Source: UBA1563 sp041671545
Lineage (GTDB): Bacteria; Bacteroidota; Ignavibacteria; Ignavibacteriales; Ignavibacteriaceae
Length of the DNA stretch: 64,000 nucleotides
Direction: 5' to 3'
Assembly: GCA_041671545.1 (NCBI GenBank)
Contig: JBAZBI010000006.1
Location: 136,931 to 200,930, forward strand
The notes under the pieces were generated by a model. The model was not told the origin of the DNA and ran no database searches. It was given only the letters and a program-made list of their open reading frames with translations. Position 1 is the first letter of the stretch. Each line of letters begins with the position of its first letter. The position numbers and the translations under genes are program-made. This document shows, piece after piece, positions 9,801 through 18,205 of this stretch.

Positions 9801-9931
9801 AATTAGGAAGACAAAATCAGTTTAAAGATACCGTTATCATGGCAGCCGGTTTGGAAGAAATCTTTCTTTTAACCGTTAGAGATTTGAAGGTTTTGAGAGC
9901 GAAATATCTGAATATGTTTAAGCTGGTATAA
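6824..9931 (+). CDS. Hybrid sensor histidine kinase (PAS-GAF-HisKA-HATPase-REC-REC-HPt)
   Basis: A 1035-residue, apparently soluble hybrid kinase with no membrane segments. Order: helical N-terminus, PAS (about 60-175), GAF (about 190-345), HisKA with phospho-acceptor His392 in MSHEIRTPLNAI, HATPase (N-box NLIGNAIKFT, DTGIGIP, GGTGLGL), receiver 1 with Asp680 in ILDYQMPQMDG, receiver 2 with Asp823 in FMDVHMPDMDG, and a C-terminal HPt domain with His970 in AAHKLKGGS. All phosphorelay residues are present, so a full His-Asp-His relay is possible inside one chain. No DNA-binding response regulator is adjacent; the output partner is unknown. Sensing is presumably of an intracellular ligand or redox state through PAS and GAF. 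Confidence 0.92.
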   Translation: MDIIDLKYFIKKIDESSIQKFFETGELDASGKKALTFFLRILMRQKKNLDNLGKETIETIEHTYKEVWDKSADGMRIVDEEGIVLHCNSAYANFVELPKNAIEHEPFSIAYQEENRERILFRLKERFVTNSFKINYEAELTLWNGKTKYFEVSNSLLHTLDDKKWLLSIFRDISERKAQELQIKKKEILLQGIARATETLLTGNDFDESVIKVLAMLCKGGEVDRGYIFENILEEESQKYLMKEIYEWADVGVERQLNELKTNLISYSRFSALNLYERLSSGEIIYLDLDTVTEEQRKVFVDKSIQSIFLAPIFAKGKFWGFIGFDSCRFKRILTVDDQSLLKTVAASISGALHQKIAREEMLQKNIELDRALVQANAAAKAKSEFLALMSHEIRTPLNAIIGMTGLLMDANLPKEERDFAETIRMSGEQLLVVINDILDFSKIESGKFELEYQPFDIRDCIEDTFDLFAAKASEKDIDLIYFLNDEVPPSIFGDITRVRQILTNLIGNAIKFTQTGEIFVEVTAKKYDDDLFDIEFAVKDTGIGIPKDKISKLFKAFSQVDSSTTRLYGGTGLGLVISKRIAEMMGGTMHVDSIEGKGSTFYFSLRSKPAPSLTKIYSKDFAQHLKGKRVLVVDDNFNNRRILDLQLRSLGMVATTVEYPLDALKTLEHNEPFDLAILDYQMPQMDGITLTRAIRDIDKIKTMPIIILTSMGRKEEERTLQELNISKFLYKPTKQTILFETILAIFGLLQFLEVKKEKHQLIDKNLGGKYPLKILLAEDNLVNQKVAVKIFEKLGYRIDLAGNGYEVLDAIENIVYDIIFMDVHMPDMDGLTASQEINRIYGKDERPKIIAMTANAMQGDREECMAAGMDDYISKPVRLESLQEILEKWGNSLIPHKNSMRYKLEHGKLITEYVDESKITFLDDLPTEEDLKFFIELLDIYIDDTPTVIEQITDACKHQKGIELVFAAHKLKGGSVILGLEKITQIAAELEELGRQNQFKDTVIMAAGLEEIFLLTVRDLKVLRAKYLNMFKLV

Positions 9932-10061
9932 TTCACCTCAATTTTGGTCAAATTCTTGGGATTTTATTTCATTTCTACGCTAATTCGACGAATGTTCCTG
10001 GCGACATTTTTAGAAAAATTCCGTACCTTTACTTTGAAAAAAATAGAAAAACAAACAAAAA

Positions 10062-11372
10062 ATGAAAATACCTTTAGTTGTAATTGTAGGAAGACCAAAT
10101 GTTGGTAAATCAACTCTTTATAATCGTTTAACCGGAGTACGTGAAGCAATTGTTGATGATGCAAGCGGTGTGACAAGAGACCGTAATTACGGTGAAGTTG
10201 AATGGAATAATAAAAAATTTAATTTAATCGATACCGGCGGATACGTTCCAAACTCGCCTGATCTTTTTGAGACTGCAATTAGGGAGCAAGTAGAGATCGC
10301 AATCGAAGAAGCTGATTTTATTCTCTTTGTTACCAACTCGCGGGATGGAATTTTGCCGGTTGATACATTGATCGGTCAAATGCTTAGAAAAGCACAAAAG
10401 AAATGCTTTTTACTTGTAAATAAAGTTGATTCACATAACCAAGACAATTTATTGAATGAATTTTTCGCTCTTGGACTCGGTGATCCGATCCCGGTTTCAG
10501 CTTTAGTTGGTAGAGGAACGGGAGATTTTCTTGATCTGCTAACTGAAGATTTTGTTGAACAAGTTGAAGAAGTAGAAGATAAACGATTAAAAATTGCCAT
10601 AGTTGGCAGACCAAATGTCGGAAAGTCTTCATTAACAAATGCACTCCTTGGATATAATAGAAGCATAGTTACTGATATTCCGGGTACTACGCGAGACAGC
10701 ATCAATTCTGTGATAAAATATTACGGAGAAGAAATTGTTCTGATTGATACCGCCGGGCTGCGAAAGAAAAGTAAAATCCAAGAAAGTATAGAATATTTTT
10801 CGTCGATTAGAACTTTAAAAGCTATTGCCGAAGCTGATATTGCTGTTGTGTTGATAGATGCAAACCTTGGTTTGGAAAATCAAGATCAAAAAATATTGGA
10901 CGAAGCGGTTCGCAGACGAAAAGGAATAATCATCGCTTACAATAAGTGGGATTTGATCGAAAAGGAAACGAACACAGCAAGAAAAGTTGAGTTGGAATTA
11001 AGAGATAAAATCGGTTCGTTGGATTACGTTCCGGTTGTTTTCATTTCAGCATTAACAAAACAACGTATCTTCAAACTTGTTGATCTTGCAAAAGAAATTG
11101 AAGCTGAACGGAAAAAGCGAATTCCCACAGATGAATTGAATAATACCTTGTTAGAAGAAATAAAACTTACTCCACCGCCAACTACATCAACAGGCAGAGA
11201 AGTAAAAATAAAATTCATTAATCAAGTTGGAGAAAAATATCCGGTATTTCTGTTCTTTTCGAATTATCCAAAAAATATTAGTGAATCCTATAAACGTTTT
11301 CTTGAAAAATTGATCCGTAAACATTTCGGTTTTTACGGTGTTCCGTTCACGTTAAGTTTCAAAGAAAAATGA
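10062..11372 (+). CDS. der: Ribosome biogenesis GTPase Der (EngA)
   Basis: A 436-residue essential GTPase needed for 50S subunit maturation. It has two tandem G domains, with P-loops GRPNVGKST (residues 10-18) and GRPNVGKSS (182-190), switch motifs DTGGY and DTAGL, and base-recognition NKVD and NKWD, followed by the KH-like C-terminal domain. The gene overlaps the next start by four bases (ATGA), so translation of the flavoprotein is probably coupled. Confidence 0.96.
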   Translation: MKIPLVVIVGRPNVGKSTLYNRLTGVREAIVDDASGVTRDRNYGEVEWNNKKFNLIDTGGYVPNSPDLFETAIREQVEIAIEEADFILFVTNSRDGILPVDTLIGQMLRKAQKKCFLLVNKVDSHNQDNLLNEFFALGLGDPIPVSALVGRGTGDFLDLLTEDFVEQVEEVEDKRLKIAIVGRPNVGKSSLTNALLGYNRSIVTDIPGTTRDSINSVIKYYGEEIVLIDTAGLRKKSKIQESIEYFSSIRTLKAIAEADIAVVLIDANLGLENQDQKILDEAVRRRKGIIIAYNKWDLIEKETNTARKVELELRDKIGSLDYVPVVFISALTKQRIFKLVDLAKEIEAERKKRIPTDELNNTLLEEIKLTPPPTTSTGREVKIKFINQVGEKYPVFLFFSNYPKNISESYKRFLEKLIRKHFGFYGVPFTLSFKEK

Positions 11373-12727
11373 AACCGGCTCAAACCATAGTGATTGTTGG
11401 GGGAAATGCTGCCGGAGCTGCTGCTGCTGCAAAAGCGAAGCGGGTCAATCCAAACGCAAAAGTAATGCTACTTGAACAAAGTAAATATATTTCCACCGGT
11501 ACTTGTGAACTGCCTTATGTACTTTCCGGGGAAATTGAAGACTCGCAAAGCATTGTATTTTTTGATGAACAAAGATTTTTTGACGAGAAACATGTTCAAG
11601 TTTACACAAGACAACAAGTTGTTGAAATAAATCCAAGGGGAAAGTTCCTTTCCGTTAATTCTCTAGCAGATAAAAAACTTTATCAACTAAGTTATGACAA
11701 ACTAATTCTTGCAACCGGTTCGACAGTAAAAAGAATTCCCCAATTATCTTCCGGATTAGTTAATGTATTTTCTTTAAAAACTGTTGAAGATGTTATTCGA
11801 ATAAAAGAATACGTATCAAAATCCAAATTGAAAAGAGCATGCGTGGTTGGGTCTGGTTATATAGGATTGGAAACTACTGAAGCATTAACCAAACTTGGTT
11901 TTGAAGTATTTTTAATTGAACAAGCGAGTGAACCATTCCCTTCTGCAGGAAAAGAAATTAGACAATTAATAAAGAAAATCTTAGATGAAAAGGAAGTCAA
12001 CTTTCTTGGAAATGCCGGAATTATAAAATACAAGACCGATAACTCAACAGTAACAGAAATATTTTACGAAGGGCGATCTTATCAAATTGATTTTGTTGTG
12101 ACATGCACAGGTTTTACTCCAAACAATTTGCTTGCACGTCAAGCGAAGTTGGAAATTGGGAAGTTCGGTGGTATTAAAGTGAATAACAAATTGCAAACTT
12201 CCGAGAAAGATATTTACGCTTGCGGTGATTGCGTTGAAGTTAAAAACTTTCTTACGCGAGGTGATGATTATATTCCACTTGCAACTTTCGCACAAAAGCA
12301 AGGACACATTGCGGGGGAAAATGCGGCATTGGGTAATGTATTCTACCAACCGGTTGTTAAAAATATTTCGGTTAAAATTTTCGATAATTATTTGGCTCAA
12401 GTTGGATTGAGTGAGCAAGAATTACAACATAGAAATATGTCGTACATTTCCGTAGATGAAACAGTTCCAAATCTTGTTAGAGTGATGAAAGAGAGCATTC
12501 CCGTTTACGGTAAAATTCTCTTCGATCGTTCCTCAAAAAAAATATTGGGGGCTTCTTTTTTGGGTGGAAAAGAAGTTTCCGGTTATGCTGATATGATTTC
12601 AACTTATATTAAAAATAACGTTCAGGTTATACACTTAGCGAATACTGAATACAATTATACTCCTCCATTATCACCGTTCATTAATTTGTTATCGGTCTTA
12701 GGGAGAAAAACTCTAAATATCTCTTGA
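11369..12727 (+). CDS. CoA-disulfide reductase / NADH-oxidase-like flavoprotein
   Basis: A 452-residue FAD pyridine nucleotide-disulfide oxidoreductase. It has an N-terminal FAD Rossmann motif (GGNAAGAAAA), a single redox Cys46 in STGTCELPY (matching the SxxxCxxPY site of CoA-disulfide reductases and Nox enzymes, not the CxxxxC of glutathione reductase), a central NAD(P)H motif GSGYIGLETTEAL, an ACGDC FAD motif and a C-terminal dimerisation domain. It likely reduces CoA disulfide or a related low-molecular thiol, or oxygen; the substrate cannot be settled from sequence. It is translationally coupled to der and followed closely by upp. Confidence 0.85.
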   Translation: MKPAQTIVIVGGNAAGAAAAAKAKRVNPNAKVMLLEQSKYISTGTCELPYVLSGEIEDSQSIVFFDEQRFFDEKHVQVYTRQQVVEINPRGKFLSVNSLADKKLYQLSYDKLILATGSTVKRIPQLSSGLVNVFSLKTVEDVIRIKEYVSKSKLKRACVVGSGYIGLETTEALTKLGFEVFLIEQASEPFPSAGKEIRQLIKKILDEKEVNFLGNAGIIKYKTDNSTVTEIFYEGRSYQIDFVVTCTGFTPNNLLARQAKLEIGKFGGIKVNNKLQTSEKDIYACGDCVEVKNFLTRGDDYIPLATFAQKQGHIAGENAALGNVFYQPVVKNISVKIFDNYLAQVGLSEQELQHRNMSYISVDETVPNLVRVMKESIPVYGKILFDRSSKKILGASFLGGKEVSGYADMISTYIKNNVQVIHLANTEYNYTPPLSPFINLLSVLGRKTLNIS

Positions 12728-12734
12728 GCAGAAA

Positions 12735-13373
12735 ATGAAAATAACACATCATAATTTATTTCTTAATAATCATCCGCTGGTAAAAAAAGATATTACCATT
12801 CTAAGAGATAAAGCAACAAATCCGGAAGTATTCCGTGCTGCAGTAAAACGAATATCACTCATACTTGCCGTTGAAATCAGTAAAGAATACCATGTGAACA
12901 AGCTTGAAGTTGAAACTCCTCTCGAAATAACAACCGGATACCGGTTAAAACAAAACGTGGTATTAGTCCCCGTTTTACGAGCTGGATTAGGAATGGTGAG
13001 TGGATTTCTCGAAGTAATTCCTGATGCAAAAGTCGGACACATCGGTTTACAGCGTAATGAAGAAACGCTTGAACCAATTGAGTATTACTATAAAACTCCA
13101 AAAGACATTGGAAATTCTCAAGTAATCTTACTCGATCCAATGTTGGCAACTGGCGGATCTTCTTCAGAAGCGTTAAAGTATTTGAAAAGTCGCGGAGTAA
13201 AGAAATGTGTTTTCGCTTGCCTTGTGGCAGCTCCCGAAGGGATTAAAAAAATTGCAACAGAGCATCCTGAAATTCCAATATTTTGTGCCGCTTTGGATAG
13301 ACAACTAAATGAGCGTGGATATATTTTACCGGGATTAGGTGATGCAGGGGACAGAACATTTGGTACGTTATAA
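12735..13373 (+). CDS. upp: Uracil phosphoribosyltransferase
   Basis: A 212-residue salvage enzyme converting uracil and PRPP to UMP. The PRPP-binding loop LLDPMLATGGSS and the uracil-recognition C-terminus (ERGYILPGLGDAGDR) are intact and the length is typical. It begins seven bases after the flavoprotein gene and its 3' end overlaps the next gene, within one operon. Confidence 0.96.
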   Translation: MKITHHNLFLNNHPLVKKDITILRDKATNPEVFRAAVKRISLILAVEISKEYHVNKLEVETPLEITTGYRLKQNVVLVPVLRAGLGMVSGFLEVIPDAKVGHIGLQRNEETLEPIEYYYKTPKDIGNSQVILLDPMLATGGSSSEALKYLKSRGVKKCVFACLVAAPEGIKKIATEHPEIPIFCAALDRQLNERGYILPGLGDAGDRTFGTL

Positions 13374-14373
13374 ATTTATTTTCATTTTAATTTTTTTGCT
13401 TCCGACCACTTTTGCACAAAGTTATCCGGATCAGCATGTAGATTTTCTTGTGAGAAAGGGAATCGGATTTATCATGGATCAAAAATATGATGAAGCTAAC
13501 AATACTTTTCTGACTTTGGATCAGGCATATCCCAACTTGCCGTTTGGAAAACTTTATTTAACGGCAGTTTTAATTACCAAGGCAAATGACCTTGCTCTTC
13601 CACTGGAAACTGTTAAGATCGAGAAATATTTGGAAGAAGCGGAAAACATCATAATAACTTCCGGTGAAAAGAATTTGTTGTGGAAAAATTATTTTTATGG
13701 GATGATACACGGGTACCGGGCATATTATTCGGCTTTGCAAGGGAAATGGTTTTCGACTTTTTCCGACGGAATAAATGCTGTAAATTATTTTGAAGATTGT
13801 TTGAAAATTGATTCCTCTTTCAATGAAGCTTTGATAACCATTGGAACATATAAATATTGGAAAAGTGTAAAAGCGTCTTGGCTCCCATTTTTTGCAGATG
13901 AAAGACATGAAGGTTTTCAATTACTTAATAAAGGAATTGAAAAAGAAAGTTACAATTATGCATCCGGTGTTGTTTCTCTTTTATGGATTTACATCGATCG
14001 AAAGAAAGCAGAATCAGCAATTTCTTTGGCTGAAGTAGCGCTTAAAAAATATCAAAATAACAGAAACTTTAAGTGGGCTTTAGCAAGAGCATATGAAGAT
14101 GTCGATCTTTCAAAAGCAATTGAAATTTACTATGAATTGTTAGCTTCTTACAATTCTGTTAAGCAGGCAAACAGAATTAATGAAATTGTATTGAAACACA
14201 AAATCGCTCAGGATTATGAACGACAGGGAGATTATAAAAAAGCTTTGGCATTATGTAATGATATTTTGTTCAAAAAGAAATTTACAAATTATGAAAAGCA
14301 AGAGTTGGAAGATCGTTCGGAAAGAGTTATTTCGTTAAGAAAAAAATTAACATCTTTAGGAAAAGAAAAATAG
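13342..14373 (+). CDS. Exported TPR-like protein of unknown function
   Basis: About 343 residues. It begins with a hydrophobic signal (YKFIFILIFLLPTTFAQ) and continues as a helical repeat protein with TPR-like character (ALARAYEDVDLSKAIEIYYELL, KIAQDYERQGDYKKALALCND). The start is uncertain: GTG 13339, ATG 13342 and TTG 13360 are in frame, and all overlap the end of upp. The protein is probably periplasmic. Nothing in the sequence indicates a specific partner. It ends three bases before the Rel gene, so it is co-transcribed with it. Confidence 0.7.
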   Translation: MQGTEHLVRYKFIFILIFLLPTTFAQSYPDQHVDFLVRKGIGFIMDQKYDEANNTFLTLDQAYPNLPFGKLYLTAVLITKANDLALPLETVKIEKYLEEAENIIITSGEKNLLWKNYFYGMIHGYRAYYSALQGKWFSTFSDGINAVNYFEDCLKIDSSFNEALITIGTYKYWKSVKASWLPFFADERHEGFQLLNKGIEKESYNYASGVVSLLWIYIDRKKAESAISLAEVALKKYQNNRNFKWALARAYEDVDLSKAIEIYYELLASYNSVKQANRINEIVLKHKIAQDYERQGDYKKALALCNDILFKKKFTNYEKQELEDRSERVISLRKKLTSLGKEK

Positions 14374-14376
14374 ATC

Positions 14377-16569
14377 ATGAATATTGCTCCGGTAACAGCG
14401 GCTATCATGTTTGACGAACTCAAGAAGAATTGTCAAAAGAATTTGCCTTCAGTGGATATCGATCTTATAAAAAAAGCTTTCGATTTTTCCGCTGTTGCGC
14501 ATGAGAATGATACCCGTGCATCAAACGAGCCTTATTTTACACATCCCTTTGCAGTTGCAAATATTTTAGCCACGGAAATTCCCTTTGATGATATTTCTAT
14601 TTGCTGTGCACTTCTTCATGACATTGTTGAAGACAATATGGAATACTCCATCGACACAATAAAGAAAAATTTCGGGGAAGATATTGCGCTGATCGTTGAT
14701 GGACTTACAAAAATACAGCAGCTTTTCCAAGGCGCGGATATTAATCAAGCAGAAAATTACCGCAAGCTCCTTATGTCTGTTTCAAAAGATATTCGAGTTA
14801 TTGTGGTAAAATTTGCTGATCGTTTACACAATATGAGAACGATCGATTTTCTCAATCCGGAAAAGAGAAAAAGGATTGCCAAAGAAACGCTCGAAATTTA
14901 CGCTCCTCTTGCACATCGTTTTGGACTTGGAAAATTAAAATGGGAATTGGAAGACCTTGCCTTCAAAGAACTCAACAAGCAAGCTTACGAGGATATTAAA
15001 AAGAAGATAAGTGCAAAACGTCCCGAACGTGAAAAATATATCGATAAGTTTTCTGAACCTATCGTACAGAAGTTACACGAGTATAACATTCAATTTGAGT
15101 TAAGCGGACGACCAAAACATCTTTACAGTATTTACAGAAAGATGATTAAGCGGAATAAACCGTTTGAAGAGATTTATGATCTTTTTGCAGTGAGAATAAT
15201 TTTGGAAGCCGACGATATCAATCAGTGTTACACTGCATTCGGTATCATTAACCAGATATTTATACCTGTTCCGGATCGATTCAAGGACTACATTGCTATT
15301 CCAAAAACTAATAATTACCAATCAATCCATACAACAGTTGTTGGACCGGATGGAGAACTGGTAGAAGTTCAAATTCGCACGAGAAAAATGCATGACATCG
15401 CAGAGAAAGGTGTCGCCGCGCATTGGAGATACAAAGAAGGAAATCCTTCTATCGATAAAACGATGAATAACTACGTTGCATGGATCCGTGAGATGATCGA
15501 CTCGAGCGGAACGGAAGACGTAAGAAAAAATATTGTCGAAAATTTCAAACTGAATTTGTATTCTGATGAAATTTATGTTTTTACACCAAACGGCGATTTA
15601 CGAAGACTCCCGCTTAAAAGTACACCGGTCGATTTTGCTTTTGATATCCACACGAAAATTGGTTTTCACTGTATTGGTGCTAAGGTAAACAAAAAAATTG
15701 TTCCGTTAGACACACAGCTCCACAGCGGTGATCAAGTTGAAATAATCATTTCTAAAAATCAGCACCCGAACAGAAACTGGTTAAAGTTTGTAATCACTCA
15801 CAAAGCGAAAACGGAAGTACGGAAGTGGTTAAATAAAGAAGACGATGACCTCGCGAAAGCCGGAAAAGAATTGTGGGAAAAGAAACTCAAGAAATTGAAA
15901 CTCTCCTTTACTGCACAAGACACTTCAAAGATTTTCATGAACTTGAAATATGAAAATTCAAAACAATTTTACAAAGCGATAGCGCAGAGCAAAGTTAATC
16001 TTGATGAAATTCTAAATCCGACTGTCCTGATTAAAGAAGATGATGAAAAGAAATTACCACAAACGAATGTTGAATTTGAAAATTTTGCACAATATGCTCG
16101 TTCTTCCGGAGGTTCGTTAGTCGTTGATGGAGTGAGTTCGAATATGTTATTTTCATATTCGAAATGTTGTAATCCGATTCCGGGTGATCAAGTCGTTGGA
16201 TTTGTTACAAAAGGGGAGGGGATTAAAATCCACCGTAAAAACTGCAAGAGTATGCTCCAGCTTTCTGAGAAGGAATCGGAAAAGATCATTTCAGTTGAAT
16301 GGCCTTCGCTTGAAAACTCAAACTTCATTGTTGGACTTTCGTTAAAAGGTGAAGATCAACCCGGCTTATTGAGCGAAATAGCTCATCAAGTTGTTACTTT
16401 TCAAAACACGAACATTAAATCAATTAATATCGATACAAAAAATTCAAAGTTTGAAGGGACAGTTACACTCTTTGTTCAAAACCTGGAACACCTTTCCCGT
16501 GTGATCGATCGTCTGAAAAAGATCAAAGGTGTTTACACCGTTACTCGATTAGAAAATTATGTTCAATAA
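14377..16569 (+). CDS. rel: Bifunctional (p)ppGpp synthetase/hydrolase (Rel/SpoT)
   Basis: A 730-residue long RSH enzyme of normal domain content: HD hydrolase domain (LLHDIVEDN, so hydrolase residues are present), synthetase domain (IPKTNNYQSIHTTVVGPDG), TGS domain (DEIYVFTPNGDLRRLP), conserved Cys region (SKCCNPIPGD) and a C-terminal ACT domain (LSLKGEDQPGLLSEIAHQV). Both activities look intact, so it should make and remove the stringent-response alarmone and respond to uncharged tRNA at the ribosome through its C-terminal half. Its end overlaps ruvX. Confidence 0.95.
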   Translation: MNIAPVTAAIMFDELKKNCQKNLPSVDIDLIKKAFDFSAVAHENDTRASNEPYFTHPFAVANILATEIPFDDISICCALLHDIVEDNMEYSIDTIKKNFGEDIALIVDGLTKIQQLFQGADINQAENYRKLLMSVSKDIRVIVVKFADRLHNMRTIDFLNPEKRKRIAKETLEIYAPLAHRFGLGKLKWELEDLAFKELNKQAYEDIKKKISAKRPEREKYIDKFSEPIVQKLHEYNIQFELSGRPKHLYSIYRKMIKRNKPFEEIYDLFAVRIILEADDINQCYTAFGIINQIFIPVPDRFKDYIAIPKTNNYQSIHTTVVGPDGELVEVQIRTRKMHDIAEKGVAAHWRYKEGNPSIDKTMNNYVAWIREMIDSSGTEDVRKNIVENFKLNLYSDEIYVFTPNGDLRRLPLKSTPVDFAFDIHTKIGFHCIGAKVNKKIVPLDTQLHSGDQVEIIISKNQHPNRNWLKFVITHKAKTEVRKWLNKEDDDLAKAGKELWEKKLKKLKLSFTAQDTSKIFMNLKYENSKQFYKAIAQSKVNLDEILNPTVLIKEDDEKKLPQTNVEFENFAQYARSSGGSLVVDGVSSNMLFSYSKCCNPIPGDQVVGFVTKGEGIKIHRKNCKSMLQLSEKESEKIISVEWPSLENSNFIVGLSLKGEDQPGLLSEIAHQVVTFQNTNIKSINIDTKNSKFEGTVTLFVQNLEHLSRVIDRLKKIKGVYTVTRLENYVQ

Positions 16570-17002
16570 AAATGAAAACGAAAAACTTTCGAGAATCCTT
16601 GCAATCGACTTCGGAGCAAAGCGAATCGGTCTGGCTTTATGTGATCCCTTAAAAACCTTTGCATATCCGTACGCAACTATCCCAAATAATGATTTAGTTT
16701 TCAAGGAATTAAAGAAAATTGTAACCGAACAAGAAGTTGAAAAAATCATTTTAGGAAATCCTTTGCGTGAAGATGGCCAAGTATCAAGAATGTTAAAACC
16801 AATAATGGAATTCAAAACAAAACTTGAAAAAGATCTTACTCTTGAAGTAATTTTGGTTGACGAAAGTTATTCCTCATCAACTGCACAAGAGAGAATTATT
16901 GCTTCGGTACCGAAAAAATCAAAAAGAAGAGAAAAGGGATTAGTTGATAGAAATGCCGCCGCAGTAATCCTTCAAGAATATCTCCTTGAAAACGAGTTAT
17001 AA
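16559..17002 (+). CDS. ruvX: Putative pre-16S rRNA nuclease / Holliday junction resolvase homologue (YqgF/RuvX)
   Basis: A 147-residue RNase H-fold nuclease. It has the family motifs LAIDFGAKRIGLALCD, LGNPLREDG, VDESYSSSTA and a C-terminal DRNAAAVILQEYL with the metal-binding Asp. In other bacteria this protein matures the 5' end of 16S rRNA. It overlaps the end of the Rel gene by 11 bases, implying coupled translation. Confidence 0.93.
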   Translation: MFNKNENEKLSRILAIDFGAKRIGLALCDPLKTFAYPYATIPNNDLVFKELKKIVTEQEVEKIILGNPLREDGQVSRMLKPIMEFKTKLEKDLTLEVILVDESYSSSTAQERIIASVPKKSKRREKGLVDRNAAAVILQEYLLENEL

Positions 17003-17020
17003 AAATAAAATTTATTCTAA

Positions 17021-17049
17021 TTGACATTAATGTTAATAACGGTTATTTT
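17021..17049 (+). promoter_or_regulatory. Putative promoter of the BMC shell genes with overlapping dyads
   Basis: TTGACA (17021-17026) and TATTTT (17044-17049) are spaced 17 bases apart, a good sigma-70-like arrangement. Two small dyads lie on it: ACATTAATGT (17024-17033) and AATAAC-G-GTTATT (17035-17047), the second covering the -10. This suggests regulated expression by a DNA-binding protein. The position is 36 bases before the first BMC gene. Confidence 0.45.
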
Positions 17050-17084
17050 TTGAACAACAAAAACATCAAATATGGAGCAAATCT

Positions 17085-17366
17085 ATGTCACTTGACGCAC
17101 TTGGAATGATCGAAACCAAAGGGTTAGTTGGAGCAATTGAAGCAGCTGATGCAATGGTAAAAGCCGCAAAAGTTGAATTACTTGGAAAAGAAACTATCGG
17201 CGGTGGTTATGTTACTGTTATGGTTAGAGGTGATGTAGGAGCAGTAAAAGCAGCAACTGATGCCGGAGCAGCCGCGGCTCAACGCGTTGGAGAGTTAGTT
17301 TCTGTTCATGTAATTCCAAGACCTCACACAGAAGTAGAAACGATTTTACCAAAACGCGCAAAATAA
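17085..17366 (+). CDS. Bacterial microcompartment shell protein (BMC-H, PduA/EutM type)
   Basis: A 93-residue single BMC domain of standard length, very close to the canonical hexameric shell protein (ALGMIETKGLVGAIEAADAM; VRGDVGAVKAATDAGAAAA). The pore loop is IGGG at residues 38-41, small and glycine-rich as in PduA. It should tile into flat hexamer sheets. ATGGAGCAAATCT precedes the ATG. No aldehyde dehydrogenase, diol dehydratase, pentameric BMC-P or other shell gene is found in the flanking operons, so this is a detached shell locus with only the next gene as partner. Confidence 0.93.
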   Translation: MSLDALGMIETKGLVGAIEAADAMVKAAKVELLGKETIGGGYVTVMVRGDVGAVKAATDAGAAAAQRVGELVSVHVIPRPHTEVETILPKRAK

Positions 17367-17372
17367 AAATAT

Positions 17373-18164
17373 ATGCCTCAAGCTCTTGGATTAGTTGAGA
17401 CAAAGGGTTTGGTTGGAGCAATTGTGGCAGCTGATGCGATGCTGAAAGCTGCCAATGTTACTTTAATTGGAAAAGAAAAAGTAACTCCAGCTTTAATCAC
17501 GATAAAAATAATTGGCGAAACAGCCGCAGTAAAATCCGCCATCGAAGCCGGTGCTGCTGCTGCTCAGCGAGTTGGGCAACTAATCTCTACGCATCTTATC
17601 CCACATCCCGATATTCAATTAGCTCAGTTTTTCCCGGAATTAATAACAGAGCCAAAAGTGCATGTTGTTCCAGAAGTAACAACTGTTGTAAAAATTGAAG
17701 CTGTGGAAATTCCTCCAAAAGTTGAAAAGATCAAGAAGGAACCAAAACCCAAAAAGGAAAAGAAAATTATTCCATTTGAAGAAACTGAAAAAGTTACTCC
17801 TAGGGTTGTAAAGGTTGAAAGTACAGAGAGGAATGTTGCTTCTTTATTTGATGAAGTTGCTGAACCGGAGATAAAACATTCTAAAAGTATTTTAGACCGA
17901 TTAAAAGCAGAAGCGTTAAGTGACTTACAATCCGAAGAAAAAAATATTGATGCAGTTGAAGAAAAAAGTGAATTATCCTCAAAAGAAGATGTTGTGATTC
18001 CTCAAAAGGGGACTTCACCTTCGCTCGAAGAATTAGAAACTTTAAATGTTCATCAATTAAGAAAGATCGCACGCGGGGTAGAGACATTCCCGATTCATGG
18101 AAGGGAAATATCACGCGCCAACCGTGAGACATTATTAGCATTTTTTAGATCCGTAAAAAAATAA
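17373..18164 (+). CDS. BMC-domain protein with long charged linker and SAP/Rho-N-like C-terminus
   Basis: 263 residues. Residues 1-90 are a BMC-H domain (ALGLVETKGLVGAIVAADAM) whose pore loop reads VTPA (37-40) instead of the usual glycine-rich turn. Residues about 95-215 are a Lys/Glu-rich, probably disordered linker. The last 48 residues (SLEELETLNVHQLRKIAR...ISRANRETLLAFF) look like a helix-extended loop-helix of the SAP/Rho-N kind, which usually binds nucleic acid. EutK of the ethanolamine compartment is also a BMC domain fused to a probable nucleic-acid-binding domain, so the arrangement has a parallel. It starts six bases after the first shell gene and is surely co-expressed. The C-terminal assignment is by eye. 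Confidence 0.85.
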   Translation: MPQALGLVETKGLVGAIVAADAMLKAANVTLIGKEKVTPALITIKIIGETAAVKSAIEAGAAAAQRVGQLISTHLIPHPDIQLAQFFPELITEPKVHVVPEVTTVVKIEAVEIPPKVEKIKKEPKPKKEKKIIPFEETEKVTPRVVKVESTERNVASLFDEVAEPEIKHSKSILDRLKAEALSDLQSEEKNIDAVEEKSELSSKEDVVIPQKGTSPSLEELETLNVHQLRKIARGVETFPIHGREISRANRETLLAFFRSVKK

Positions 18165-18205
18165 TCTCTTTCCAAGTTTAACCTGTTTTCATTTATATTT
18201 ACAGT

